The notes below the pieces were generated by a model that did no database searches, was not told the DNA's origin, and saw nothing but the letters and a program-made list of their open reading frames with translations. Source: JAKAGZ01 sp963772675 (lineage in GTDB: Bacteria; Bacteroidota; Ignavibacteria; Ignavibacteriales; Ignavibacteriaceae). From it: a stretch of 64,000 bases of DNA. Location: NCBI GenBank assembly GCA_963772675.1, contig CAVYYF010000007.1, positions 186,001 to 250,000 of the forward strand, written 5' to 3'. Positions 53,224 through 63,079 of this stretch are shown here, one piece after another. The translations under genes and the position numbers were made by a program. How positions within the stretch are numbered: position 1 is the stretch's first letter; the number at the start of each line of letters is the position of its first letter.

Positions 53224-55272
53224 TTATTTGCTCAAAGGGATTGTAAAACTGAAAGTACTACCCATATTGAGCTTACTCTTAATATTAAGTTTGCCACCAT
53301 TTTTAGCTATAAAATCTTTTACAAGTTGCAACCCAAGGCCTGTACCGAATTCTTTTTCTGTGCCGGGATTAGTATAAGGATCGCCTTCCATAATCCTTTT
53401 AAGATCCGCATCAGTAATACCAATTCCTGAATCTTCTACTGAGATATTAACCATTCCTTCATCTTTGCCGTTTGAAACAACAGACGATGAAATCTTTATA
53501 TCGCCTTTCTTATAAGTAAACTTTATTGCATTAGAAAGAATGTTCTGAATTATTGACAGCAGCATTTCTCCATCAGCAAATACGTACAAATTTTCGCTTA
53601 CATTATCAATTACGCTCAATTGCTTTTTTACAATATTACCTTTAAGAAGCTTGAGACATTCGTTAACTACTTTTTTGAGGTTCAAGTTTGTTGGAGTAAA
53701 ATCAATCTTACCTGTCTGAAAACGTGAATATTGCAATAGATTGCTAGTCATCCCATAAAGATTTTTAGAGGAATCGTATATAGCTCTGATATATTCTTTT
53801 ATTTCTTCCGGAGTTAAGCTCTCATATTCATTTGTCAAAATTTCAGAAAAGCCAAGCAAAGAATTGAATGGACTTCTTAAATCGTGTGATATTAGCGAGA
53901 ATAATTTGTCTTTCGAAGTATTTAACCTCTCAAGATTTTTAATGAGCTCTCTTCTTTCTGCTTCAAGTCTTATTCTTTCGATTGTACGTGATATTGAATA
54001 TGCAATAACCTCGAGAACACGTTGCTCTTTTTCTGTATAGGTCTCCTCATTCTCATAGTCCTGAACAACAAGCACACCTATAGTTAAGTCAGCAATTTTC
54101 AGGGGAATTCCGAGCCAGATTGCAGATTGGGCACCCACCAATTCAGTCTCACCTTTTCTAACAAGTTCATCATCAATTTCTTTTGTCACAAGAAGAGGTT
54201 TGCCAAGACGAAGGACATATTCTGTTAATCCTTTGCCTAATTTCTGTGGCGGTGCTGCCGGATCATATTTATCAACCGAATATGGAAAAGATATCATATC
54301 GGATGTCTTATCATAAAGAGCTATGTAAAAATTTTCAGCAAGCATCAACTCGCTAATTGACTTATGAATAAATTTGAAAAATTCATTTAGGTCAGACTCT
54401 GTATTTGATGCATCAAGTATATCGGCAATTACTTGTTGAATTTTTTCTTCATTTTTTCGTTTTGTAAGATCCTGGCCCGAGCTCAGCATAAAAAGAAAAT
54501 TACCGTCGTCATCTGTAAATATTTTATTATGCCATGCTATATGCCTTTCCTCTCCGCCTTTAGTAATTATAGGATTTTCATGATATTCATAATCTTTTAT
54601 ATTAAGTTCTCCGATAATTGCTTGATTAAAAAGCTTGAGAAATTCTTCTTTTACTCTACCAGAAACAAAATTATCCAGCCATTTTTTACCAATAATTTCC
54701 TCACGGGCATAACCTAAAACATCACAAGCTTTTTTATTTATCAATTCAACTTTGCCTTCTTTATCAAGAACAAGTAATATTACCTCAGCAAGTTCTATTA
54801 TGGAATTCAGTTTCTCTTTTTCACGAAAGATTTCATATAAATAATTATTAAGCGGAGTAACATCTCTCATGAAACCTGTAATTGATTGCAATTTACTTGC
54901 CTGCTCATCTTTATAGGCAAAATTTTCAATCAATTTCCACTTGCCATTTTTAGATTCCATCCAGTATCTTGAAAAAAACTGGTTTTTCCCCTTTGACTTA
55001 TCTGATTTTAGAGCTGATACAACTTCAGTTTGAATTTTTTTCTGGATTCCCAATTCTTTGAATTCATTCAAAGTATATCCTGACAGTTCCTCAATCGACG
55101 GACTGAAGTAAGAATATTTCATCGAAGAATCATCAATTTTATAATAGACTGCGTGAGGTGTTGAGAGAAGAAGCTCTTTATTCCCTTCTATTTCGAGGAT
55201 AATGTCCTTATGAGTCGATGCATATTTGTCTTTCTTCAATATTTCTGGTTTGTCCAACTTAATCTGCTTCAA
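53224..55272 (-). CDS. Cytoplasmic PAS-PAS-GAF sensor histidine kinase
   Basis: 682 residues without a transmembrane helix. Two PAS/PAC units (about 30-150 and 155-275), a GAF domain (about 280-430: AENFYIALYD, SIWLGIPLKI, GVLVVQDYENEETYT), HisKA with FSLISHDLRSPFNSLLGF (about 465) and HATPase_c with NILSNAIKFT, DSGIGI, GTGLGLQLVKDF. No response regulator is adjacent, so its partner must lie elsewhere. Confidence 0.93.
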   Translation of the reverse strand: MKQIKLDKPEILKKDKYASTHKDIILEIEGNKELLLSTPHAVYYKIDDSSMKYSYFSPSIEELSGYTLNEFKELGIQKKIQTEVVSALKSDKSKGKNQFFSRYWMESKNGKWKLIENFAYKDEQASKLQSITGFMRDVTPLNNYLYEIFREKEKLNSIIELAEVILLVLDKEGKVELINKKACDVLGYAREEIIGKKWLDNFVSGRVKEEFLKLFNQAIIGELNIKDYEYHENPIITKGGEERHIAWHNKIFTDDDGNFLFMLSSGQDLTKRKNEEKIQQVIADILDASNTESDLNEFFKFIHKSISELMLAENFYIALYDKTSDMISFPYSVDKYDPAAPPQKLGKGLTEYVLRLGKPLLVTKEIDDELVRKGETELVGAQSAIWLGIPLKIADLTIGVLVVQDYENEETYTEKEQRVLEVIAYSISRTIERIRLEAERRELIKNLERLNTSKDKLFSLISHDLRSPFNSLLGFSEILTNEYESLTPEEIKEYIRAIYDSSKNLYGMTSNLLQYSRFQTGKIDFTPTNLNLKKVVNECLKLLKGNIVKKQLSVIDNVSENLYVFADGEMLLSIIQNILSNAIKFTYKKGDIKISSSVVSNGKDEGMVNISVEDSGIGITDADLKRIMEGDPYTNPGTEKEFGTGLGLQLVKDFIAKNGGKLNIKSKLNMGSTFSFTIPLSK

Positions 55273-55646
55273 CCTATCTTAGATTATTATATATTTAGTG
55301 AATAAGATAATACTTACTTTAATAATATTCAAAGACTATATAAGAGACGAATAATCTAAAGGCACAAGAAATTTGCCGGCAACTAATATTGCTAATAAAA
55401 TCTTTCTTGTTGATTCCCTTATTTTTAGATTCATTATATAATCTGTGTAAAAAAAATGAAGACTATGCTTTCAGTCTCGGTTCAGCAGAAATCATAAGCA
55501 GGAAAAAGTGCATTAAATTTCACGCAGGAATAACTATTCATCTGTAATAAATTATCAAAAACTTCCTTGACTTTCTGAAATAACTGCTTTATTTTTATAT
55601 AGATTAAATCTTAATAATGTTTACGGAGTTTAAATTCGGGTAAAAA
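55273..55646. other. Divergent region with probable feo promoter
   Basis: 374 bp between the kinase gene (minus) and feoA (plus). AT-rich and without coding signal. A plus-strand promoter candidate is TTG (55567-55569), 20 bp, TATTTTTA (55590-55597). The sequence AGATTAAATCTTAATAATG just after it is a weak candidate for a Fur site; it is not symmetric enough to call. Confidence 0.45.
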
Positions 55647-55868
55647 ATGAAGACTGCATCTCAATTACAATATGGTGAAAAAGTAAAAATTAATGAAATA
55701 GATGATAAACACCCTTCTTCAAGGAGAATTATCGAAATTGGGTTCACACCCGGGCAAGAAATCGAATTGGTTAATAGGTCAGTTTTTAATGATCCATTAG
55801 CATTCTCGGTCAGAGGAACTGTTATCGCTATAAGAAAGAATGAAGCTGAATGCATTAAGGTTTCATGA
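55647..55868 (+). CDS. feoA: Ferrous iron transport protein A
   Basis: 73 residues, an SH3-like FeoA domain: GEKVKINEI, RRIIEIGFTPGQEIEL and a final VRGTVIAIRKNEAECIKV. It is a small cytoplasmic partner that binds FeoB. The stop overlaps the feoB start by 4 bp (ATGA). Confidence 0.95.
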   Translation: MKTASQLQYGEKVKINEIDDKHPSSRRIIEIGFTPGQEIELVNRSVFNDPLAFSVRGTVIAIRKNEAECIKVS

Positions 55869-57910
55869 CTACCAATATTCTGGACAAAACCTCACTAATC
55901 ACTTTAGTTGGCTCACCTAATTCCGGAAAAACGACGCTTTTTAATTATCTGAGCGGCAGAAATGTTAAGACCGTAAATTATCCTGGCGCTACAGTTGAAT
56001 ATTCTGTTTCAAAGCTACTTGATAAATTTAACATTAATGCAAATCTACTTGATTCACCCGGTATAATAAGTCTGAGTCCCCACTCACCGGACGAAGAAGT
56101 TACTATCAAATCTCTTTTTCGTCATCCAAAATTTGGCTCGCCTGACCTTGTTGTTGTCACCGTCGATGCGAGTCAGCTATCGAGACATTTATTGCTTGTC
56201 AAGCAATTGATCGCAAGCAAATTCAATGTAATAATTGCCTTGACGATGACTGACATACTTTTTAAGAAAGGTTATAAAGTTTCAGTTGAAAAATTAAGTA
56301 GCGAATTGAATTGTGAGGTAGGTGTAATTGACGGTAGAAATGGAAATGGTGTAAATGAGCTTGTAAGCACCTTAGATAAAACTCTGAAAATTATACATTC
56401 AAAAGAAAAAATAATACCGCTCCTCTATCAGAATGGAAATGACAGACAAGAACTTATTGGTTCGTACGCCGAAATAGAATTAATTTCTGATAAGGTAATA
56501 GAAGCAATTCCTCAAAATGGAAAGAAAGCAAACTTAAAAAAAGCTAACGCACAATTAAGCATCCTGACTCCCGATCTGCAAGCTAAAAGAAATTGTTATG
56601 AAGTTGATAAAAGAACATTAAAAATAGATAAAATACTCTTGCACAAAATATGGGGACTCGTTTTTTTCTTTTTTATTATGGCCATTACTTTTTCATCAAT
56701 TTTCTGGCTGGCACAGCCTGTAATGGACCTTGTTAGTAATATTTTCGGTTTTCTTGCAGATGAAGCTTTGAAGATCCTGGGCAACAACTGGTTCGGTGAT
56801 TTTATTTCAACAGGGCTTATAACCGGAATCGGTTCTGTAATGGTTTTTGTCCCGCAGATTATGATACTGTTTTTAATTCTTGGGCTTCTTGAGGATACCG
56901 GTTATCTTGCCAGAGGCGCAATGCTGATTGACAGACCTTTATCAAAAATTGGTCTTAATGGAAAATCTTTTGTTCCTATGCTTTCAGGATTCGCATGTGC
57001 AATTCCCGCGATGATGGCGGCAAGAACAATTCCAAATAAAAAAGAAAGAATACTTACGATTTTTATTATTCCTCTGTTAAGCTGCAGTGCGAGACTTCCG
57101 ATATTCGCATTATTGCTTGCTTTTCTTTTTCCCGGTCCCAAGGCCTGGATCGGTGGACTGGTTATGGCAGGAATTTATGTTTTAAGCATAATAAACTCCG
57201 TTGTTATTGCAGCTATCATTAGCAAGTTTGCAAAAAGTGTGATCAGGGAGACGGATAGCTCGTCTTTTATTCTTGAACTTCCGGCTTACCGGGTTCCAAA
57301 GATCAGGGTTGTTACAAACAACGTGATCTCAAGTTCAAAATCATATTTAAGAAAAGCCGGCCCCGTCATTCTTGTTTTATCAATCGCAATCTGGTTCTTA
57401 ACTTCATTCCCTAATTATAATACTAGCGTAAAAATACAAAACCATACACAACAGGAAAATCTGCAGCTGCAAAACTCAGAAAGACTCGCAAACTCTTATG
57501 CAGCAGATTTGGGAAAATTTATTGAGCCTGTAATGAGACCAATCGGAATGGATTGGAGGGTTGGTGTTTCCCTAATAGCTGCTTTCACTGCACGTGAAGT
57601 ATTTGTAAGTTCTCTGGCTTTAATTTTTAAAGTAACTGATCAGGGTGAGACTTTGCAGACCTCGATTGTTAAAGCAATGAACGATGCAACAATAGGTGAT
57701 ACAGGACAAAAATTGTTTACACCTTCTACTATAATAGGCTTAATCGCATTCTTTCTTTTTGCAATGCAATGTTTATCTACGCTTGCGGTCTCCAAAAAAG
57801 AAACTGGAGGCTGGAGAATCCCAATTTTACAACTCGTTATATTTTCATCACTGGCTTACGTAATTACATTTATTACTGTTAATGGTCTGAGAGCGTTGGG
57901 AATGGCTTGA
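55865..57910 (+). CDS. feoB: Ferrous iron transporter B
   Basis: 681 residues. The N-terminal G domain has GSPNSGKTTLFN (G1), PGATVEY (G2/switch I) and DSPGI (G3). G4 reads LTMTD where most FeoB proteins have N-M-x-D, so the guanine-contacting Asn is replaced by Thr. The membrane part (about 260-680) has two Gate domains with FAMQCLSTLAV and SGFACAIPAMMA, plus the conserved FTAREVFVSSL. It imports Fe2+ across the inner membrane. Coupled to feoA by overlap and followed by a fur gene, forming an iron-uptake unit. Confidence 0.96.
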   Translation: MTTNILDKTSLITLVGSPNSGKTTLFNYLSGRNVKTVNYPGATVEYSVSKLLDKFNINANLLDSPGIISLSPHSPDEEVTIKSLFRHPKFGSPDLVVVTVDASQLSRHLLLVKQLIASKFNVIIALTMTDILFKKGYKVSVEKLSSELNCEVGVIDGRNGNGVNELVSTLDKTLKIIHSKEKIIPLLYQNGNDRQELIGSYAEIELISDKVIEAIPQNGKKANLKKANAQLSILTPDLQAKRNCYEVDKRTLKIDKILLHKIWGLVFFFFIMAITFSSIFWLAQPVMDLVSNIFGFLADEALKILGNNWFGDFISTGLITGIGSVMVFVPQIMILFLILGLLEDTGYLARGAMLIDRPLSKIGLNGKSFVPMLSGFACAIPAMMAARTIPNKKERILTIFIIPLLSCSARLPIFALLLAFLFPGPKAWIGGLVMAGIYVLSIINSVVIAAIISKFAKSVIRETDSSSFILELPAYRVPKIRVVTNNVISSSKSYLRKAGPVILVLSIAIWFLTSFPNYNTSVKIQNHTQQENLQLQNSERLANSYAADLGKFIEPVMRPIGMDWRVGVSLIAAFTAREVFVSSLALIFKVTDQGETLQTSIVKAMNDATIGDTGQKLFTPSTIIGLIAFFLFAMQCLSTLAVSKKETGGWRIPILQLVIFSSLAYVITFITVNGLRALGMA

Positions 57911-57996
57911 GAGACACCATTTGTGTGATATTTCTTGCTATTCTAAATATGCCGTGATATTTTAAACAATTAAATTGAATAGAGAAGTGATTAAAA

Positions 57997-58452
57997 TTGA
58001 AAAACCCTAAAGCAGCAGAAATATTTACAAATTTCCTTAAATCAGGTAAAAACAGGATAACGCCTGAAAGATTTGAAGTGATGGATGCTGCATTGGACTA
58101 TGATGGTCATTTTGGTGCCGATGACCTTTACATAGTGATGAAAAATTTAAATTCAAGTGTTTCCAGAGCTACTGTTTATAAAACGCTGGAGCTGCTCGTT
58201 CAATGTGAACTGCTGAGTAAAAGAAATTTTGGAGAAAACATTACTCGTTATGAAAGCAATTTCAAAAGACAGAGTCACGACCACCTGATTTGTATGGATT
58301 GTGGAAGAATAGTGGAATTTGTTAATCAAAAAATTAAAAAACTGCCCGAAGAAATTTCAGAAGAATTAGATTTCGAAGTTTCCAGCTATTCCTTCAACAT
58401 TTTTGCACGCTGTAAGAATATAAAAACCTGTAAATACTATCACGGAAAATAA
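57997..58452 (+). CDS. fur: Fur-family metal-responsive repressor
   Basis: 151 residues with a TTG start; the Met at codon 29 would cut off the first helix. Winged helix KNRITPERFEVMDA and SRATVYKTLELL (recognition helix), then SHDHLICMDCGRIVEF with the metal-binding His/Cys, and a terminal ARCKNIKTCKYY carrying a second Cys pair, as expected for a Zn site. Its position after feoAB suggests Fe-dependent repression of that operon, although PerR or Zur specificity cannot be excluded. Confidence 0.9.
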   Translation: MKNPKAAEIFTNFLKSGKNRITPERFEVMDAALDYDGHFGADDLYIVMKNLNSSVSRATVYKTLELLVQCELLSKRNFGENITRYESNFKRQSHDHLICMDCGRIVEFVNQKIKKLPEEISEELDFEVSSYSFNIFARCKNIKTCKYYHGK

Positions 58453-58475
58453 ATTCAGGATAAAATCCTTTAACA

Positions 58476-59192
58476 ATGTTACAACAAAAGTATCCACTCA
58501 CCTGGCAGAAAAAAGATTTTTCGATAAAAATATTCTGTTCTATACCGAATATTGCTACCGGAATTTTGGTCCGTGCAGGTAAAGCGCATTTTGTTGTTGA
58601 TCCGGGCGATGGTATTTTGCGTGACCTTAACAAAGAGGTGGGTACAAAAAATCTTCTGACAATTTCCGATGTTTTTATTACCCACGGTCATCACGATCAC
58701 GTTGGTGGTGTTTGGGCTCTCTTAACTTACTTGAGAGTGATGCACAAAAGAACTCCCCTGTCAATTTATTATCCTGAAGGTTGCGTGGAAATAGAAAGCA
58801 TTCACAATGCTTTTATGAAAGTTTACTCTAGTAGTCTGACTTATAAAATTACACTGAAAAAAATAAAAAACGACAAAAGCCTCAAAAGCAAAAATGTCAC
58901 AATAAAACCATTCCCAGTAATTCATAAAGAGTTTCTTTCAGATGGAATTACAACCCGCCAGGTTCCTGCAATCGGGTATAAATTCACTTATAATAAGATG
59001 AAAATCTGCTACGGAGGCGATACCGCTTATTGTGAAGACCTAGTAAAGAATGCAAAAAACTCTGATCTGGCAATTATCGAAGCCGGCCATGGAGACGATG
59101 ATCATGAAGATGATATGCACATGAGCATGTCTGAAGCCATAGCGATTGGTGAAACAGCCAAACAATATTTTATGGTTCATGTCCCGGAATAA
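58476..59192 (+). CDS. MBL-fold metallohydrolase (RNase Z/beta-CASP-like)
   Basis: 238 residues. VVDPGDG, FITHGHHDHVGG (HxHxDH di-metal site), YGGDTAYCEDL (Asp ligand) and IIEAGHGDDDHEDD (an acidic, His-rich segment in place of the usual motif) identify an MBL-fold hydrolase of the ribonuclease Z-like or arylsulfatase-like branch. Substrate unknown. It follows fur by 23 bp on the same strand, so it may share the iron-regulated transcript. Confidence 0.88.
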   Translation: MLQQKYPLTWQKKDFSIKIFCSIPNIATGILVRAGKAHFVVDPGDGILRDLNKEVGTKNLLTISDVFITHGHHDHVGGVWALLTYLRVMHKRTPLSIYYPEGCVEIESIHNAFMKVYSSSLTYKITLKKIKNDKSLKSKNVTIKPFPVIHKEFLSDGITTRQVPAIGYKFTYNKMKICYGGDTAYCEDLVKNAKNSDLAIIEAGHGDDDHEDDMHMSMSEAIAIGETAKQYFMVHVPE

Positions 59193-59239
59193 TTTATCAA
59201 AAGCTAATAAATACATTTTCAAATTTTAATCAGGGAAAT

Positions 59240-60307
59240 ATGAAGAAATTCAATTCAGTGCCCATTGAAGTTATACTTGTTACAATTTTTCTGTCGGTAA
59301 ATATTTTAGCACAAACTTACGATTCTGCAAAAGATACATTGCGATTTCCACAGGAAAAACATTTGAGAAACATCAGGATGCTGACACACAATGGTGAAAA
59401 TGCTGAAGCATATCTTTCCTGGGACGAAAAGGAACTTATCTTTCAATCCAATGCCGGAGATCTCCCCTGTGATCAGATTTTCAAAATGCATATTGATGGA
59501 ACTGATAAAAAAATGGTATCTACAGGATTTGGAAAAACTACCTGCTCATATTTTCTTCCCGGGGACACTGCAATAATTTATGCATCAACACATTCGGCTG
59601 ATCAAGATTGTCCTGCCCCACCGGATCAATCAAGAGGTTATGTCTGGGAATTATATAAGACATTTGACATTTTCTTAGCAAAACCAGATGGCTCAAATTT
59701 AAAAAGGCTAACCGACACTTACGGCTATGATGCTGAAGCAACTGTTTCTCCTAGGGGAGATAAAATAATTTTTACATCAACAAGAGACAGTGATCCGGAA
59801 CTTTATACTATGAATCTTGATGGAACAAACCAGAAGCGGTTAACTTTCCAAAAAGGTTACGATGGCGGAGCATTTTTTTCTCAGGACGGTAAGAAAATTG
59901 TATTCAGAGCAAGCCGTCCGGTTACTGATAAAGATAAACAGGATTATGAAGAACTTGTAAAGAAAGGTTACGTAAGACCAACTGCACTTGAAATTTATAC
60001 GATGAATGCAGACGGCAGTAATATGAAAAAGCTTACTAATTTCGGGAAAGCTAGCTTTGCACCTTTCTTTTTCCCTGATGCAAAAAAGATAATTTTTTCT
60101 TCAAACATTAATAGTAAAAATGGAAGAAGTTTTGATCTTTACGTTATCAACAGTGACGGATCAGGTTTGGAACAGATAACTTTCAGCAACACATTCGATA
60201 GTTTTCCAATGTTCACAAAGGACGGAAAACATTTGATATTTGCATCTAATAGATTTGGCAAACACCCGCACGATACAAATATTTTTATCGCTGACTGGGT
60301 GGACTAA
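59240..60307 (+). CDS. Exported TolB-like beta-propeller protein
   Basis: 355 residues with a signal peptide (ending near ILAQ) and AGGGA-like ribosome-binding site. It contains successive PD40/WD40-like blades: PRGDKIIFTSTRDSDPELY, DGTNQKRLTF, DGKKIVFRASR, NADGSNMKKLTNF and PDAKKIIFSSN. This matches the TolB C-terminal propeller family. Predicted periplasmic. It precedes an M28 peptidase gene by 33 bp, an arrangement seen in peptide-scavenging loci. Confidence 0.92.
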   Translation: MKKFNSVPIEVILVTIFLSVNILAQTYDSAKDTLRFPQEKHLRNIRMLTHNGENAEAYLSWDEKELIFQSNAGDLPCDQIFKMHIDGTDKKMVSTGFGKTTCSYFLPGDTAIIYASTHSADQDCPAPPDQSRGYVWELYKTFDIFLAKPDGSNLKRLTDTYGYDAEATVSPRGDKIIFTSTRDSDPELYTMNLDGTNQKRLTFQKGYDGGAFFSQDGKKIVFRASRPVTDKDKQDYEELVKKGYVRPTALEIYTMNADGSNMKKLTNFGKASFAPFFFPDAKKIIFSSNINSKNGRSFDLYVINSDGSGLEQITFSNTFDSFPMFTKDGKHLIFASNRFGKHPHDTNIFIADWVD

Positions 60308-60340
60308 TTTTTTTCATCAAACTATTTTCCGGGGGTATTA

Positions 60341-62143
60341 ATGAAATGTTCTTTTAGGATTTTTGTAGTAGCTGTCTTCTTCATTTCTGGTTTATCGGTA
60401 TTTGCCCAAAAATCATACTCACCAGATATAACAGCTAAGGAAATACAGGAGACTATAAATTATCTGGCATCCGATAAACTCGAAGGAAGATTCACCGGTT
60501 CAGAGGGTGAAAAACTTGCATCGATTTATATCCAGGATGTTTTTAAGAAAGCTGGCCTCGTTCCTCTTTTTGAGAACGGCTATTTGCAGGAATTCCCTTT
60601 CGTCTCATCTTTAAATCTCACAGCTAATAATTCGCTTGAATTCGACATGAATAATTACGAGATGATGCCGAAACTTCAGGCTGAATATATTACTGCCCCG
60701 ATTTCCGGTAAGGCAGATATTTCCGGTGATCTCGCATTTGTTGGTTATGGCATATCTGCTCCCGATCTTAAATATGATGATTATGCAGGAATAGATGTAA
60801 AGGGAAAAATTGTTGTTATACTTAGATACAACCCGGAGGGTGATAATCCTCATTCAGACTTAGAAAAATATTCAGCTTATCGTTATAAAGCAAAAATTGC
60901 CAAAGAGAAAGGAGCCTTGGGAGTAATATTTGTTACGGGCTATTTTCCAAAGGATGATGTAGATAAACTAATGAGTTTAAAATATGATGGCGCAAGCGGC
61001 GAAAAATTACTCGGCATTGTGCAGATCAAGAGAAGTATTCTCGGCGACCTTTTTAAATCTGAAGATTTAAACCTGGAAGATTATCAAAAAAAAATTAATG
61101 AAACTAAAAAGCCGGCATCATTTGTTTTTAAGAATGTTAAAGTAAAAATGCAAACTGAAGTAAAGGAAGTAATCAAGCAGGGACACAACGTTGCAGGCTA
61201 TATTGAAGGCAACGACCCTAATTTGAAGGATCATTATATAGTAATCGGCGGACACTACGACCACTGGGGCTGGGGTGGTTCAGGTTCACTGTACAGAGGC
61301 GCAGAGCCAAAGATTCATCACGGCGCTGATGACAATGCTTCAGGCACGGCTGCTGTGCTTGAGCTTGCAGAAAAATTTGCATCCATAAAAGATAAATTAA
61401 AAAGAAGCATAATATTTATAACATTTTCCGGCGAGGAACTCGGACTTCTCGGCTCAAATTATTTTACTGAACACTCCCCTGTTCCCATGGATAAAATTGA
61501 TGTAATGTTAAACCTTGATATGGTTGGCAGGCTGAATGCTGAAAAAAATCTTATTATTTATGGTACAGGTACCTCAACTAACTGGAAAGATATATTAAAT
61601 GAGTTTAATAAGAACTACAGCTTCAAACTGACTTTTAATGATGAAGGATTCGGACCAAGCGATCAATCTTCATTTTATGCAAAAAGAATTCCTGTGTTAT
61701 TCTTCTTTACGGGAACACATCCTGATTACCACAGGCCAACTGACACGGCGGATAAAATTAATTCAACCGGAGAGGAATCTGTTACAAAATATGTTTACCA
61801 GATTGCCGAATCAGTAGATGAAAATTCTGAAAAGCCAAACTACATAGATGTTCCTAGAAAAGGATCCGGCAGAATGACTTTCAGAGTTTACGTAGGTACT
61901 ATTCCTGATTACGCCTCGCAGGTTGATGGATTGAAGATAACTGGTGTGAGTGAAGGCGGTCCTGCTCAGAAAGCAGGATTAAAAGGTGGCGACATCATTG
62001 TAGAATTCGGAGGTAAAAAGATATCAAATATTTATGATTACACTTATGCACTTGGCGATTTCAGTCCCGGCGACGTAATTGATGTTGTAGTAATGAGAAA
62101 CGGAGAAAAAAAGATCTTTAAGGTAGAACTTGGTGCAAGATAA
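60341..62143 (+). CDS. Exported M28-family aminopeptidase with PA and PDZ domains
   Basis: 600 residues. Signal peptide (about 1-22), PA domain inserted at about 125-215 (GDLAFVGYGISAPDL, KGKIVVILRYN), M28 catalytic domain with GGHYDHWG, HHGADDNASGTAA, FSGEELGLLGSNYF, LNLDMVGRL and DYHRPTDTADKI (all five Zn ligands seen), then a C-terminal PDZ domain (about 505-595). A di-zinc aminopeptidase acting in the periplasm or outside the cell. It follows the TolB-like propeller gene in what looks like one operon. Confidence 0.96.
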   Translation: MKCSFRIFVVAVFFISGLSVFAQKSYSPDITAKEIQETINYLASDKLEGRFTGSEGEKLASIYIQDVFKKAGLVPLFENGYLQEFPFVSSLNLTANNSLEFDMNNYEMMPKLQAEYITAPISGKADISGDLAFVGYGISAPDLKYDDYAGIDVKGKIVVILRYNPEGDNPHSDLEKYSAYRYKAKIAKEKGALGVIFVTGYFPKDDVDKLMSLKYDGASGEKLLGIVQIKRSILGDLFKSEDLNLEDYQKKINETKKPASFVFKNVKVKMQTEVKEVIKQGHNVAGYIEGNDPNLKDHYIVIGGHYDHWGWGGSGSLYRGAEPKIHHGADDNASGTAAVLELAEKFASIKDKLKRSIIFITFSGEELGLLGSNYFTEHSPVPMDKIDVMLNLDMVGRLNAEKNLIIYGTGTSTNWKDILNEFNKNYSFKLTFNDEGFGPSDQSSFYAKRIPVLFFFTGTHPDYHRPTDTADKINSTGEESVTKYVYQIAESVDENSEKPNYIDVPRKGSGRMTFRVYVGTIPDYASQVDGLKITGVSEGGPAQKAGLKGGDIIVEFGGKKISNIYDYTYALGDFSPGDVIDVVVMRNGEKKIFKVELGAR

Positions 62144-62178
62144 ATTAACTTGAGGAGATTTCATTCAAAGGTGAATAT

Positions 62179-62592
62179 GTGACAACAGGGAGATTATTAT
62201 TTTTTGTCTTTTTATTGGTATTGTCTGTTGTACTCGCTTTTATTTATTACAATAATTTTTATTACCATGAAATCGCTGCCCAGGATCTTGCTCATGCTTA
62301 CACCAAGGATGTTGTCACTGCCGATAAAGAATTTCTTGATAAAAGATTAAACCTTATGGGACAGGTGAAATCATATTACACTTTGCCGGATTTAAGACCT
62401 GTCCTTGAATTAAAAACTTACCCGGGCGATTTGTCGCTGATCTGTTTTGTTACAGATGAAGAAGACCGGTACACAGCAGGTCGGCTTAAGGAAGACCAGA
62501 ATGTTACAGTAAAAGGGAAATGTATTGGAACCAACGTTGACACCCTGATTAACGGTGTAAAGTTTGATGCAATAAATATAACTCCTCAATAG
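62179..62592 (+). CDS. Membrane-anchored OB-fold protein (tRNA_anti-like)
   Basis: 137 residues, GTG start with AAAGGTGA upstream. An N-terminal transmembrane anchor (about 6-26) is followed by an OB-fold domain: LNLMGQVKSYY, LSLICFVTDEED, QNVTVKGKCIGTNVDT, INGVKFDAINI. This resembles the tRNA_anti-like (PF12869) family of small exported proteins. Function unknown. 35 bp after the peptidase gene. Confidence 0.75.
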   Translation: MTTGRLLFFVFLLVLSVVLAFIYYNNFYYHEIAAQDLAHAYTKDVVTADKEFLDKRLNLMGQVKSYYTLPDLRPVLELKTYPGDLSLICFVTDEEDRYTAGRLKEDQNVTVKGKCIGTNVDTLINGVKFDAINITPQ

Positions 62593-62599
62593 AAACAGA

Positions 62600-63022
62600 A
62601 TGAGTTACATTCAGAAAAAAATAACTTTAAAAGAAAAACCCAGGGGATTTCATTTAGTTACAAATGAAATTACTTCCGCAATTCCTGAGTTAAGAAAAAT
62701 CAGTAAGGGAATTTGTCACATTTTTATCAAGCACACTTCTGCTTCACTTACAATCAATGAGAATTATGATCCTGATGTAAGAAGAGATTTTGAATCACAC
62801 TTTAATGTGATGGTAAAAGAAAACGCTCCTTACTATGTTCACACAATTGAAGGACCTGACGATATGCCTGCACATCTGAAGGCATCTATTCTTGGTAACA
62901 GTCTTTCAATTCCAATAACTGAGGGTAGTCTCAATCTTGGAACCTGGCAAGGAATTTATTTATGTGAACACAGAAACCGCGGCGGAAGCAGAAGGATTGT
63001 AGTTACAATTTCAGGTGATTAA
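62600..63022 (+). CDS. yjbQ: YjbQ-family protein
   Basis: 140 residues with the complete UPF0047/YjbQ signature: GICHIFIKHTSASLTINEN, then MPAHLKASILGNSLSIPI and LGTWQGIYLCEHR. Members show weak thiamine phosphate synthase activity in vitro; the physiological role is not settled. It begins 7 bp after the preceding stop. Confidence 0.93.
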   Translation: MSYIQKKITLKEKPRGFHLVTNEITSAIPELRKISKGICHIFIKHTSASLTINENYDPDVRRDFESHFNVMVKENAPYYVHTIEGPDDMPAHLKASILGNSLSIPITEGSLNLGTWQGIYLCEHRNRGGSRRIVVTISGD

Positions 63023-63079
63023 GTTTATCAGATGTTTCCAAACTACTCCACTCTCGTGATCGGAACATTAAAAAAATAA

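Noticed and set aside
55600..55618. Fur box upstream of feoA
   Set aside because: The sequence is only loosely symmetric and does not match the 19-bp Fur consensus well enough.
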